Shown one piece after another: positions 24,460 to 38,000 of a stretch of DNA of 64,000 bases. The notes beneath the pieces were generated by a model. The model did no database searches and was not told where the DNA came from. It saw only the letters and a program-made list of their open reading frames with translations. Numbering within the stretch: position 1 is the stretch's first letter; every line of letters starts with the position of its first letter. The stretch is taken from assembly GCF_014633365.1 (NCBI RefSeq), contig NC_068350.1:32975119-33039118 (forward strand). The letters are read 5' to 3'. Both the position numbers and the translations under genes were made by a program. Origin of the DNA: Diospyros lotus (Eukaryota; Streptophyta; Magnoliopsida; Ericales; Ebenaceae).

Positions 24460-25543
24460 CACCTCACCAATTCCAGCAACAATAGTGATGTGGGCATCAC
24501 CCAACAGCATTTTTTTGTCCTCAGTTTCAGAATAGGACTTAAACATAACACGATCATAGCAGACATGGCGAGAAGCACTTGTGTCTACCCACCACCCTTC
24601 GGATCCTCCAACAATGTTGATTTCAGAAATCATAACAATAAGTTGCTCTTTGGTAAGGTTCACCTGTGGAGCAGGACAACGCCTATTCCGGCAATTCCGA
24701 GCCAAATGGCCAGGCCTGTTACAGTTATAACATATAAATTGTCCAGAATCATTCCTTGAAGGGGTTGTTGTCCATTCTGATTCTGTGGACCATTCTTGTT
24801 TTGATTGTTGTGGTTGTGATTGCAATTCTAATTTTTCATGTTTTTCCCTTTGGGTTTTAGAATAGCAGAGGTTGATTTCTTGTTGTTATTTTTGTTTGAC
24901 ATAACAAGTACTTCATCTTTCTAATCCTGTTTGCGGGCTTCCTCCTCAATACGAAGACGAGGGATCAAACTTTCTACATAAAGCTCTTTAGTTTTTTGCC
25001 TAAGGAACATTCTTAAAATCTTTCCAGGTAGGGGGTAATTTGTCAATCAAAACAGCAACTTGAAAATTTTCATCTAGAGCCATACCTTCAGAAATAATTT
25101 CATGTGCTATTTTTTGTAGCTTGTGTGACTGAACCTCCACAGATTTGTCATCAGTCATTTGGTACTTCAAATAGTGGCTGACTGCATACTTCTTTGTTCC
25201 AGCCTCTTCAGTGTTGTATTTTTTCTGAAGTGCATCCCAGATTTCCTTTGCAGAGTTTTTAGAACAATAGTAGTCATACAAATCATCAGACAGCCCATTA
25301 AGAACAAAGTTTTTGCAGAGAAAATCAGTATCGACCCAAGACTCATATTCTTTAGTTTGTGTATCAGTAGGTTCCTTAGGCAATTCTGGTTTTTCAGAAT
25401 TAAGGACAGATGCTACCTTTTTCATGGTTTGGAAAAACAACATTTTCTGTCTCCATCTTTTAAAATGAAGCCCCTCAAAACGAAAGGGCTTGTTCTGATC
25501 AGTAGTGGCGTGATCAGTCAGTATTCATGGCAGAAAGAAGCCA

Positions 25544-26135
25544 TCTTAAATTTGTAGCAGCAGAAAGTAAACAGATCTTGTTGCAGCAGAAAATAAACAA
25601 AATAAAGTTACCAAAACATCTTGGGTTGAGTCGCGGACAAGGTCGCTTTCTTTAAGACGTTTCACGGCTCTGCCCAAGGTTGTGCAAGCAGTATAACAGC
25701 CCCTTCGTCCCTAGGATAAAACAGTCCAGAATCACCTCTGTCTCAGACCTCCCTTGCACTGAAGAAGGCCGGAACACAAACACCCTTTGATTGCTCAAAA
25801 CAACTAGAAAATTTTCAGTTGTACAGAATAATTTTTTTCCTTTGAATGCTGGTTTTTTCCCCTCTCAGAAACTACTGCTTTCTGTTCATTTAAATAGCAA
25901 AAACAGAAACAGAAAAGAAGAAGAAACAGGGAAGAAAATGTGGGGAGAAGAGAAGATCATGGAGCGATTTTTTTTTTTCTTTTTTTGAGAGAATGATCAG
26001 GTAGTATATTTTTTTAAAAAATTGTGGACTGAGTCTCCCTTTTGTTTTAGGAACAATGGTATGCACGGTTGGTCACAATCTCTAAGAGATAAACACTGAT
26101 TTTTTTTTATGAAAAAATTCACACATGTTCCAACA
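25544..26135 (-). mobile_element. Copia-C 5' LTR and leader
   Basis: On the minus strand it starts TGTTGGAACATGTGTG at 26135, a typical Copia LTR start. It holds a TATTTAAA box near 25893 and runs into the leader before gag at 25543. I could not place the LTR end or a clear primer-binding site. The right flank (GGTAC, 26136-26140) is already intron of the cysteine synthase gene. Confidence 0.65.
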
Positions 26136-26238
26136 GGTACAAGCAGCTTGGGACAGGTATTGTTAAGCTGAGCACTTATGGGATTTATTTGGTTTTGAGT
26201 CTTATCTCCATTTGCATCTCCTCTGTGTTGCCAAATAA

Positions 26239-29073
<2,835 letters not shown>

Positions 29074-29616
29074 TGTACATCTTGACCCTTTCACCTCCTC
29101 AACGGCAAGGACAGCCTGTCTTCTTCATGACTAGGTAAGGTGTTTAAGCTACTTCCGTTGATATATCCATTCCATGCCAGACGACCTCTCATTTGTTCTC
29201 AATCATGACTCGACACAGAAATTTGTGAATGTGTTCGATACGAGGGACTGCTGTTTTCAAAGTTTTAATGAGAATGTTGCTCATATTTCTCATAAGGATA
29301 CGAGTTACAAGTTGTAGTCCAAAGGAGTGGCATTTACCATGGCTTGATGAGGGAGCTACATCTACTTAGGAAAGGGAAGTGAGCAACAAAATGAGGAGTA
29401 AGACCCTCTAAATCAATTCTGCCTTAAAAGTTTTATAGTACACACCATAGTGATACAGACACATATGCACGCAAAGAGTTTGAAGTAATGCTATGACTTG
29501 CATAGCCGTAGTTTTCCCCATCCTTTGTTACTTTTTGGTGGACTTCTCATTTTGGTTGAATCCTCTGGAGACAATGTCGAATCATGTTGTAGTTGTACCA
29601 TTTAAAACAATGTTTA
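29074..29616 (+). other. Cysteine synthase 3' UTR and flank
   Basis: Non-coding sequence between the stop codon and the Copia-D left end. ATGACTAG|GTAAGG near 29134 could be a splice donor in the 3' UTR. The 81-codon frame at 29493-29738 runs into the LTR and is not a gene. The last five bases (GTTTA) are the Copia-D target duplication. Confidence 0.5.
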
Positions 29617-29931
29617 TGTTGCAAAAATGCCTCATCAGCTGCATTATGCAGACATGGGCTGCTGACATGTGCATGGGAAGTGGTCAAACTGAATATGCCA
29701 TGTCTTACCAAATCTTTAGGAAGTTAGTAGTGGGTTAGTGGTGTTTGTTTTTTGGCTTGCTAATAGGAAGATCATGCCTAGTAATTTGGAGTCATTTAGT
29801 TTTCTGTTAAAACTCTTTTGTATTTAAGGAAGATGAATTGAATGAAGTAGTAGTACAACTTTTTCAGTTTTACATTCTCATTGTTCCTTCTTAAGACATT
29901 TTTTATGCTTTATCTCTATAAAAATTCAACA
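29617..29931 (+). mobile_element. Copia-D 5' LTR (315 bp)
   Basis: TGTTGCAAAAATGCC...AAATTCAACA. It is followed by a primer-binding site (TTGGTATTAGAGC, 29935-29947) of initiator tRNA-Met type with one change. Confidence 0.9.
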
Positions 29932-29981
29932 AAATTGGTATTAGAGCTTATTTCTTGAGGGATCTGAGTATCATTAATCAA

Positions 29982-30130
29982 ATGGTGGCAGATAAAGCAT
30001 TCTCAGTTGAACCACCGGTCTTTGATGGTGACAACTATCAAGCCTGGGCTATTAGAATTGAAGTTCATTTGGATGCTTCGGATTTCTAGGAAGCAGTTGA
30101 AGATGACTACGAAGTTCCTGCATTACCTAT
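29982..30130 (+). pseudogene. Copia-D gag, 5' fragment
   Basis: ATG at 29982 starts MVADKAFSVEPPVFDGDNYQ, the normal Copia gag N-terminus, followed by AWAIRIEVHLDASDF and a TAG stop in place of a Trp-type codon. The Gypsy element enters at 30131 and gag resumes at 44564. An in-frame stop already existed apart from that insertion. Confidence 0.85.
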
Positions 30131-31469
30131 TGTGACGCCCCGGCCCCACTACCGGGTGCCACCATACCATACATTACAACCTAGGCCCCCTCCAAAGGAC
30201 GACTATACCCCTGCCAATATAAAGTATTAAAATAATATGGGCGCCCTGGGAGGGGTCCAAGCTTCGCCGCCTTCGACTGGTCGGGAACTTGGGAGTAAAA
30301 TGCATAGGCAACGAAAACTCACCCGAATCTCGTGCCTGATTAGGCCCTTGGAGAATGATTTCAATTTTAAATAAGCAAATACCAACATGCACAATAAACT
30401 ATTCCAACCATCAAACATATTTAAACATATCTCAGATTCCGGTCGTAGCCGACCGGTACAAGTTTCCTACACCTATTGGGTTTATTCATATATTAACACA
30501 CAGTAGATATATTACATTATTAACATTTGGGGTTAACCCACACCTTCACGGTTAACAATCACTACCAATTGGCGGCTCATCTATCAGCATCGCCTTTCCC
30601 TTCTCGGATCCCGAGCCACCTGTTGGGTTAGTGGAAAAAATATAGGAGTGAGTCCGAAGACTCAGTAAGGGCAATATGAGTTTCAGTAAATTAAAATGCA
30701 TAACAATTATAGAATAATGTGAAGTGTATCATGCATGCAGACCTGTCTACCTCACCCTGATCTGGATTTTGGTGGCCCCACTGATTTCATTTAGGACCCC
30801 ATCTCGAGACTCACACGGCCCAAATCTACAGCCCCATGCCTAGACACTTCTCCCACAGTCTAATACAAGCCATGCTAAAATAAATTTACTCGCAAATCAT
30901 AATAAACCTTACCGCGCGCTAACCACTTGCTTCGCGTCGGTTTTACGTTCCAATTTCCTATACAATTATAAAATAAAATAATTTAATTAAATACACAGTT
31001 AATTTTAATTATTACCGTTACATTGCTAAATAATATAGCTAAACATGTGATTAATCTTTAATTAACACTATTAAATAAATTTAAAATATTTTTATACCTC
31101 GCTTATATCCTCAGGCAGAGTTTCTGCGTGTTAAAAATTACAGCGTTACAGCAGTGAAATCACTACTATTTATAGGCGAGGAAGGGAGGAAATTCGGCTG
31201 AGGGGGTGAAGAATTTGGGCTACAAGGAGCCCCCAAATGCAGCCACGTGGTAGCAAGAGAGTTGGTAAGGGTGGCTGGCCAAGAGAAGGCCACGGCCGCG
31301 CCACATGGTGCGGCCTGGGCGTGACCTGAGGTGCGCTTGGCCGCGCGCGCCCGCATGCATGGGCGCCAGCTGGCGCCTCCAAACGGCGCCGTTTGGCACC
31401 TAGAATTAATTCCAGCCAAAAAATCACCCAAGCCAATTCGATCCCGCGCCTGCCTAGTAGACATGGCCA

Positions 31470-31662
31470 AAATTGAACCGGACCGGCGGTTCGAACCGGA
31501 ACCGGACCGGCCGGAACCGGACCCGGAACCGGCCGAACCGGAACCGGACCGAACCGGCGAAATTCGGTCCGGTTCCGGTTTAAGGTTCCGGAGAACCGGA
31601 ACCGCCGGTTCCGGAGAACCGGAACCGCTGAACCGGAACCGCCGGTTCCGGTTCCGCGGAAC
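31470..31662. repeat. hAT left subterminal GAACCGG repeats
   Basis: GAACCGGAACCGG, GGACCGG and GGTTCCGGTTC words are packed in both orientations just inside the left terminus. A matching block lies inside the right terminus (34540-34731). hAT transposases are known to bind short subterminal repeats through the BED finger, so these are likely binding sites. Confidence 0.8.
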
Positions 31663-31861
31663 CGGCCCCCCTCCCCCCCCCCCCGTGCGCGTAAGGCCGC
31701 GCACGGTGCCCCCCCCCCCCCGCGCGCGCGTAAGGCCGCGCCCCCCCTCCCCCCCCGTGCGCGTAAGGCCGCACACGGTGCACCCCCCCCCCCCCCCCAA
31801 CGGTCCAAATTTGGACCGTTGGACACCCCCCCCCCAACGGTCCAATTTGGATTGGACCGTT
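31663..31861. repeat. C-tracts, GTAAGGCCGCG repeats and two hairpins in the hAT 5' region
   Basis: Runs of 7-16 C alternate with three copies of a GTGCGCGTAAGGCCGC-like unit (31685-31708, 31721-31741, 31757-31780). A perfect 22-bp palindrome follows at 31799-31820 (arm AACGGTCCAAA). A related inverted repeat with 10-bp arms (AACGGTCCAA) lies at 31836-31861. It sits between the subterminal repeats and the promoter. Confidence 0.8.
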
Positions 31862-31911
31862 GGACCCCCCCCCCCAAACTTTTTTTTTTTTTTTTAAATT
31901 TTATAATTCCT

Positions 31912-31922
31912 ATCTATATATA
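31912..31922 (+). promoter_or_regulatory. Putative TATA box of the hAT transposase gene
   Basis: CTATATATAC is followed at about 31949-31970 by a CT-rich tract typical of plant 5' UTRs. The ATG is at 32145, so the 5' UTR would be about 200 bp. Confidence 0.5.
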
Positions 31923-32144
31923 CCCCTCCCTCCCCCACTCATTTTTCACACTTTCTCTCTCTCTCTCTCAAGTCTCAAGCTATTATTATTCTCTCAATTT
32001 TGTCTCTCATTTAATATTTTAATTTCAATCTTCTCATTTTGTTATTTATCAATTTATTCAATTATATTGTTAATTATTTATTACTTGTTACTATATTATT
32101 TTATCATTATTATATTTTTTTATTATCATACTTTTTTCAAAAAA

Positions 32145-34169
32145 ATGGCAAGTGAAGGTAGAAATGTTGAAAATGTTGAGTTTGAAGCTCAAAATTTTCA
32201 AACACAAGAGAGTGAAACTCAACAAAAGGGAGGTGGAAAAATTTCTACTTCTGATATTTTTAATATTCATTTCAAGAAAACACCAAAAGGAGATGGTAAA
32301 TTTGATGTATCTTGTAATTATTGTAATCAAGTATACAAATTCAAGCAAGGAGGTGGATATGGCACTTTCGCCCGACATTTGCAAACAAAGCACCCGCTCA
32401 AGGTTGGATTGAGCCGCGATCAAACACAAATATCCGGGTTTGATACCTCTTCAAACTCTCCTCAATTATTTCATTATAATGAAGCTAATTGTAGGTCTGG
32501 TTTAGCTGAAATGGTAGCAATTGATCATTTATCTTTTAATTTTGGTGAAAAATTAGGTTTTACTCGATTTTGTCAAAACTTTGTTAATCCTAGTTTTAAA
32601 TCAATTCCTAGAAATACTTTGAAAAGGAATTTGTTAAAATTGTTTAAAAACTCAAAAATTGAATTGATAACATATTTTCAAAACAATAATATTAATGTTT
32701 CTATTTGTAGTGATATTTGGAGTGATCATTGGCAAACTCATTCATATATGGGTATTACTTGTCATTGGGTTGATGAAAATTATGTTTTACAAAAAAGAAT
32801 TCTTGCGTATCGATGTTTTGATGAAAGTCATAATGCTGAAAATATTTGTAGATTAATTCAACAAATTTTACAAGAATATAGATTAGTTAATAGAATTTTT
32901 TCAATTTCTTTTGATAATGCATCGGCTAATACTGCTTCTATTAATGAATTGAAAAGAATTTGCCAACCAAATTTTGGTGGAAGATTTTTTCATGTTAGAT
33001 GTGCATGTCATGTTTTAAATTTATGTGTTCAAGATGGTATTAAGTCACTTAATTCTTATTTAGATCCAATTAGAAATGTTATTTCTTATATTTGGGTACA
33101 CCCTCGAACTGCAAAAGCATGGGCACATTTTTGCACCTCCAATGGTCAAACCCCAAAACGTTTTTCAAAAGATGTCCCTACTCGTTGGAACTCAACTTTT
33201 AAATTACTTAATCAATCTTTTGAATATAAAGATTTATTGTGTTCTTTTGCAGCAAATTATATTCCACAATATCCTATTTTTCCAACTATGTGGAATGTTT
33301 GTAGTTCAATTTTGAATATTTTACGAATTTTTAATGATGCTACTCATACACTTAGTAGTGTTTATAAACCAACTTCACATCAATTTTTAATAGAAGCAAT
33401 GAATGTGGCCGGTGTATTAATGGAAGGAATTAATGTTGAAGAAATTTGTCATGCTGTTTTAGAAATGAGAGAAAAATGGTTACGTTATTATCAATTTATT
33501 CCTGAAATTTTTCTTGTTACTATGGTATTTGATCCTAGGTGTAAATTTGATGGTTTAATTGAGTGTTTGTCTAACTATTATTCGTTGTTAGGATTAGAAA
33601 ATAATGAAGAAATTGATGTGAATATTATAATTTCTAAGGTTAGAACTTTATGCAATCAATTATATGAAGCATATGTTATTGCTCCTAGTAGTGAAGAATC
33701 ATTTCCATCCATGGCTCCGCATTCCTCTTCCTCCCAACCAATGAAATGGGGTCATAAATTTTTAGATCAAAGGAGGAAAAAACCTAGATCGAGCTCACAT
33801 TCGGAGCTCGAAACTTATCTAACCACAGTTTTTGAGTTTGGTGATGATACAGGTTTAAATTTTGAAATTTTGGAGTGGTGGAAAAGGCACAAGGAGACAT
33901 TTCCAACTCTTGCAATTATTGCAAGTCAACTTCTTGCAGTTCCAGCTTCAACTGTAGCCGTTGAACAAACATTCAGTAGTGGAGGCAACATTTTGGACGA
34001 AAGAAGATCAAGATTGGCTCCAGAATCATTGGAAGCTCAAGTTTGCCTCGATGATTGGGAAAGAGCTAACATGCGACGTCAAGAAGAACTTATCCATTCA
34101 TCATCATCTGACGAATGGGTTAATGATGGTTCAACAACGGCGACTTCCGACTCCAATGAAGATGCGTAG
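32145..34169 (+). CDS. hAT transposase, BED zinc finger and hAT dimerisation domain (674 aa)
   Basis: It would catalyse cut-and-paste transposition in the nucleus. The start ATG at 32145 (MASEGRNVENVEF) is preferred because upstream is low-complexity leader. A BED zinc finger has C57, C60, H78 and H83 (CNYC...HLQTKH). The RNase H-like DDE core shows D in CSDIWSD, D in FDNASAN and E in VAVEQTFS; the insertion domain carries CHVLNLCVQDG and DVPTRWNSTF. The C-terminal hAT dimerisation region (about residues 565-640) includes SGGNILDERRSRL and CLDDW. The frame is open from start to stop with no lesion and has the usual length for plant Ac/RICESLEEPER-type proteins. Terminal repeats and duplication are intact, so it is a candidate active element rather than a domesticated gene. 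Confidence 0.93.
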   Translation: MASEGRNVENVEFEAQNFQTQESETQQKGGGKISTSDIFNIHFKKTPKGDGKFDVSCNYCNQVYKFKQGGGYGTFARHLQTKHPLKVGLSRDQTQISGFDTSSNSPQLFHYNEANCRSGLAEMVAIDHLSFNFGEKLGFTRFCQNFVNPSFKSIPRNTLKRNLLKLFKNSKIELITYFQNNNINVSICSDIWSDHWQTHSYMGITCHWVDENYVLQKRILAYRCFDESHNAENICRLIQQILQEYRLVNRIFSISFDNASANTASINELKRICQPNFGGRFFHVRCACHVLNLCVQDGIKSLNSYLDPIRNVISYIWVHPRTAKAWAHFCTSNGQTPKRFSKDVPTRWNSTFKLLNQSFEYKDLLCSFAANYIPQYPIFPTMWNVCSSILNILRIFNDATHTLSSVYKPTSHQFLIEAMNVAGVLMEGINVEEICHAVLEMREKWLRYYQFIPEIFLVTMVFDPRCKFDGLIECLSNYYSLLGLENNEEIDVNIIISKVRTLCNQLYEAYVIAPSSEESFPSMAPHSSSSQPMKWGHKFLDQRRKKPRSSSHSELETYLTTVFEFGDDTGLNFEILEWWKRHKETFPTLAIIASQLLAVPASTVAVEQTFSSGGNILDERRSRLAPESLEAQVCLDDWERANMRRQEELIHSSSSDEWVNDGSTTATSDSNEDA

Positions 34170-34539
34170 GATCCAAGTCCATATTTTATTTTTTTTCACA
34201 TTTGTAAAAATTAATTACTTGTATTACATTTTTGTTGTAATTATTTTTTAATGAAATTAAGTCTAATTCTATTTTTTATTTTTTATTTTTCACATTTGTA
34301 AAAATTAATTACTTATATTACATACTTGTTTAGTTGTTTTAATTATTTTTAATGAAATTATTACTTATATTTCTTCAATTTTTAGTAGTGTTTTTTTATT
34401 AAAAATATGGTTGAGAATATTTATATTTACAATTACATTTAACAATTAAAAATCGAAACCAAACCGAACCGAACAACGGAACAAGGACCAAAATTGAATA
34501 CAACAATATTTAAAAAAAATTAAAAAAATTCGGTTTGAA

Positions 34540-34731
34540 CCGGAACCGGAACCGTTGACCGAACCGGCTCAAACCGTTGACCGAACCGGTTCAAACCGTT
34601 GACCGAACCGGCACGAACCGGAACCGGAACCGAACCGTCCCAAACCGCCCTTGGGCGGTTCGGTTCAGGTTCAAAGATTTCTTGAACCGGAACCGGCGGT
34701 TCATGAACCGGAACCGGCGGTTCATGAACCG
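34540..34731. repeat. hAT right subterminal GAACCGG repeats
   Basis: Repeats of CCGAACCGGTTCAAACCGTTGA and GAACCGGAACCGGCGGTTCAT run up to the right terminal inverted repeat. They share the GAACCGG word with the left end. Confidence 0.8.
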
Positions 34732-35073
34732 TGGCCATGTCTACTGCCTAGTAGCCTCCCACTCGTGCGACCGCTCGCGCTGCTTCTCGCCCTCAAACAA
34801 TATGCATGCCCAATTAATTTTAAGGTGATCTAGGGCCATTTTCGAAAATCACACCACAGCCCCCCAATCTTCCAGAATTCACACACACCCCCACACCTCA
34901 TTTTCCTTATTTCACCTACACCCTAAAATTTCCAAAAACTCATTAATTTGATTTATTCTTTTTTTTTTCCCACTATTTCTATAAATATCCCTATAACTTT
35001 AATTCTTTAATAAATCACAAATTACCATAAACCCAATGATTTATTATTTTTTTTCAAAGTCTAGGGTGTTACA

Positions 35074-35090
35074 GTCTCCCCTCCTTATGA
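35074..35090 (-). other. Polypurine tract, Gypsy
   Basis: The minus strand reads AAGGAGGGGAGAC immediately before the 3' LTR start TGTAACACC. Confidence 0.8.
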
Positions 35091-35094
35091 AATT

Positions 35095-38000
35095 TTGTCC
35101 TCGAAATTTTATACACTTTATTCTATCATACATAGATCCTCAACATTAAGTGTGACTATCAAATAGGTAAGGATATTTCTCACGCATTTCTTCTTCCATT
35201 TCCCAAGTCGCTTTTCACTTCGAATGTTTGACTCCATTGCACCTTTACCATAGGTAGACTTCTACGTCTTAATTGGCGGTCCTGGCATTCTAGCACTCGT
35301 ACAGGTTGCACCTTGAATGTCATATCAGGTTGAAGTTTAACATCCTCAACGCGCACTTCCATGTCCGGATTATATATATGCTTTTGTAACTAGGAAACAT
35401 GAAATACATCATGCAGTCCGATTAATGCCTCTGACAACTCCAGACGGTAGGCAAGTGGCCCAACTCGATCCTTGATTCGATATGATCCCAAATACCAAGG
35501 TCCTAGTTTTCCCCTTCGTTGATGTCTAAATGCTAGGCGTATTGAGGTAGCTCGAAGGTATACTAAATCTCCTTCCGCAAACTCTAAAGGTCGGGTCCAA
35601 TGATTTGTGTACTTTTTTCTGTCGGTCTTGGGCCGCTTTCATGTTCTTACGGACTATTTCTATCTGTTGTGTTGCTTTCTCCACAACATCTGTTCAGGCA
35701 AGCTATTTCTCCCCTACTTCAAGCCAGCACACCGGTGATTGACACCGTCATCCATACAATGCTTCATATGGAGCCATCCCTATGCTTGCTTGATAGCTAT
35801 TATTATAGGCAAATTTTGCCAAACTTAGATATTCATCCCAATTGCCTCCAAAATCTTACACACAATCCCAATTGACTGTCTGTCTAAGAATGATAGGCTG
35901 TGCTAAAATTTAATTGAGTCCCTAGTTCATCTTGCACAGCTTTCCAAAAATTTGACATAAATCAACTATCCCTATCCGATACAATGCTTACAGGAACCCC
36001 ATACAGCTGAACAATTTCCTGGATATAAAGTTGGGCAAGTTGCTTAGCGCCCATAGTGCTCCTTATAGGTAAAAAATGCGCTGACTTTGTTAGTCAGTCC
36101 ACAATAACCCATATAGCATCAGCCCTTCTTAGGGTCCGGGGTAAACCCAAGATAAAATCGGTTGTTACATGTTCTCATTTCCATTCCGGGATTTCTAAAG
36201 GTTGAAAGCTCCCCGATGGTTTTTGATGTTTGGCTTTTACCCGTTGACAGGTGTCGCATTTTCTTACAAACTTTGCCACATCTCTCTTCATTCCTGGCCA
36301 CCAGTACATTTCCCGAAGATCACGATACATCTTGATAGCTCTAGGGTGTACTGTGTAGGGTGTTCGATGTGCCTCATTCAGAATTTCCCATTGTAGCTTC
36401 CCCAAGGCTAGCACATACACCCGCCCATTCATTCGGAGTATTCCATTGCGATACTCAAATCCCGGTTGCTTAGGTAGTCCATTCTCATCTATCCATTGTT
36501 CCAAATTCCCTTCCTGAGTTGTAGCCAGTTTAATCTCATCCCACAGATTAACTTGTAATCGCATCTGTGCTACAATCGCTATGTCGCCTTGTGGTTCTAC
36601 TTTCAGGGTTAAATTTGCGAGCTCTTCAGTTAAGGCATGTAAACGGATAGCCAAGCATACCCCTGACGCAACGCCTTTCCTACTCAATACATTTGCTACC
36701 ACATTTGCTTGTCTTAGGTGGTACTGGATGGTACAGTCATAATCTTTTGGGAGCTCCATCCACCGACGTTGTCGAAGATTTAGATCTCGTTGAGTGAAGA
36801 TATACTTTAGACTCTGATGGTCCACATATATAACGAACTTTTCTCCATACAAGTAATGTCGCCACAATTTTAAGGCATGTACCACGATTGTCAATTCCAT
36901 ATCATGTACCGGGTAATTCTTCTCATGGGGGCGCAGTTGTCTAGATCCATATGCAATCACCTTATCATGTTGCATCAATACGCACCCCAGCCCTATTCCC
37001 AAGGCATCGGTGTACACCTCATATCCTTCAGACCCTTCAGGTATAGCTAATATTGGTGCTTCAGTTAACCTACACTTGAGCTCCTGGAAAGCTTTTTCAC
37101 AAGATTCATCCCAGACAAAACTTGGTTCCTTTCCGGGTCAATTGAGTTAAAGGGGCAGCAATACTCAAGAATTTCTCAACAAATTTTCGGTAATTCACCG
37201 CTAAACTAAGAAAACTTCTAATCTCAGTGACAGTAGTAGGTTGTGGCCACTCTTTTACCGCTTCCACCTTGGCAGGGTCCATAGATATGCTTTATCCTGA
37301 AATTACGTGCCCCAGGAATGCAACTTCCTTCAACCAGAAATCACATTTGCTAAATTTGGCATAGAGCTTGTGCTCCCTCAGCGTTGACAAAGTAATTTTC
37401 AAGTGCTTCCGGTGAGCTTCCTCATTAGACAAGTATACCAATATATCGTCAATAAATACAATAATAAATTTATCCAGATAAGGTTGGAACGTCCGATTCA
37501 TAAGATCCATAAAAGCTGTTGGTGCATTGGTTACCGAATGGCATTACTAGATATTTGTAATGGCTATACCGTGACCGAAACGTTGTTTTGGGAATATCCT
37601 CCTCTTTTATCCTTAATTGATAATACCCTGATCGTAAATTAATTTTAAAGAAAATTCGAGTCCCTTGTAACTGATCAAATAGGTCATCAATCCGGGGCAA
37701 ATGGTACTTATTCTTTATTGTAACTTTGTTTAGAGCACGATAGTCAATGCACATTCTCAGACTACCATCTTTCTTTCGTACAAACAATACAGGTGCACCC
37801 CAGGGCCATATACTGGGGCGAATAAAACCCTTGTCCAATAAATCTTGCAATTGAACCTTAAGCTCTCGCAGCTTTGTTGGGGCCAATCTATATGGAGGGA
37901 TAGATATCGGTTGAGATTGAGCTTCAGGAGATAAGTCAATAGCGAACTCAATTTCTCTGTTAGGTGGTAAACTCGACAAATCCTCTAGGAATACATCCGG

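Larger units (their letters stand above)
20976..25543 (-). pseudogene. Copia-C gag-pol pseudogene (split by solo LTR)
   Basis: Minus-strand polyprotein. The probable gag start is at 25543 (ATGGCTTCTTTC), with a stop about nine codons in. UBN2 gag is at about 25510-25000. A zinc knuckle C-x2-C-x4-H-x4-C (CYNCNRPGHLARNC) lies near 24750-24705. Protease (WWVDTSAS) is near 24590 and resumes at 23644 after the solo LTR. Then come GAG-pre-integrase and integrase (23514-22600), RT (about 22599-21693, with YVDDLLIFGSN) and RNase H (21686-20980). Several stops and frameshifts break the frame, for example after 21693 and near 21005. Coding similarity ends in IRRKHNIVR at about 20976, so the 3' end and 3' LTR are missing. 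Confidence 0.88.
31458..34743 (+). mobile_element. Complete hAT DNA transposon (3286 bp)
   Basis: Perfect 12-bp terminal inverted repeats (TAGACATGGCCA at 31458-31469 and its complement at 34732-34743) and a perfect 8-bp target duplication CTGCCTAG (31450-31457 and 34744-34751) bound one uninterrupted transposase frame. The 8-bp duplication is diagnostic of the hAT superfamily. The paralogous Gypsy LTR at 44231-44249 shows the unoccupied site. All parts expected of an autonomous element are present. Confidence 0.95.
30131..35073 (-). mobile_element. Gypsy 3' LTR, interrupted by hAT transposon
   Basis: The LTR itself is about 1650 bp once 31458-34743 and one 8-bp duplication are discounted. 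Compared with the 5' LTR it lacks about 60 bp near 30488 (present at about 43168-43227). The short minus-strand frames over 30174-30418 are not genes. Confidence 0.88.

Noticed and set aside
26130..26160. Possible upstream cysteine synthase exon reading TSSLGQ next to the Copia-C LTR
   Set aside because: Only about seven codons, no match to the segment that should precede VGISSG, and no convincing acceptor; probably intron.
32145..34169. Domesticated BED-hAT host gene (RICESLEEPER type)
   Set aside because: The frame lies in an element with perfect terminal inverted repeats and target duplication inside a Gypsy LTR, so it is a transposon gene and not a domesticated one.
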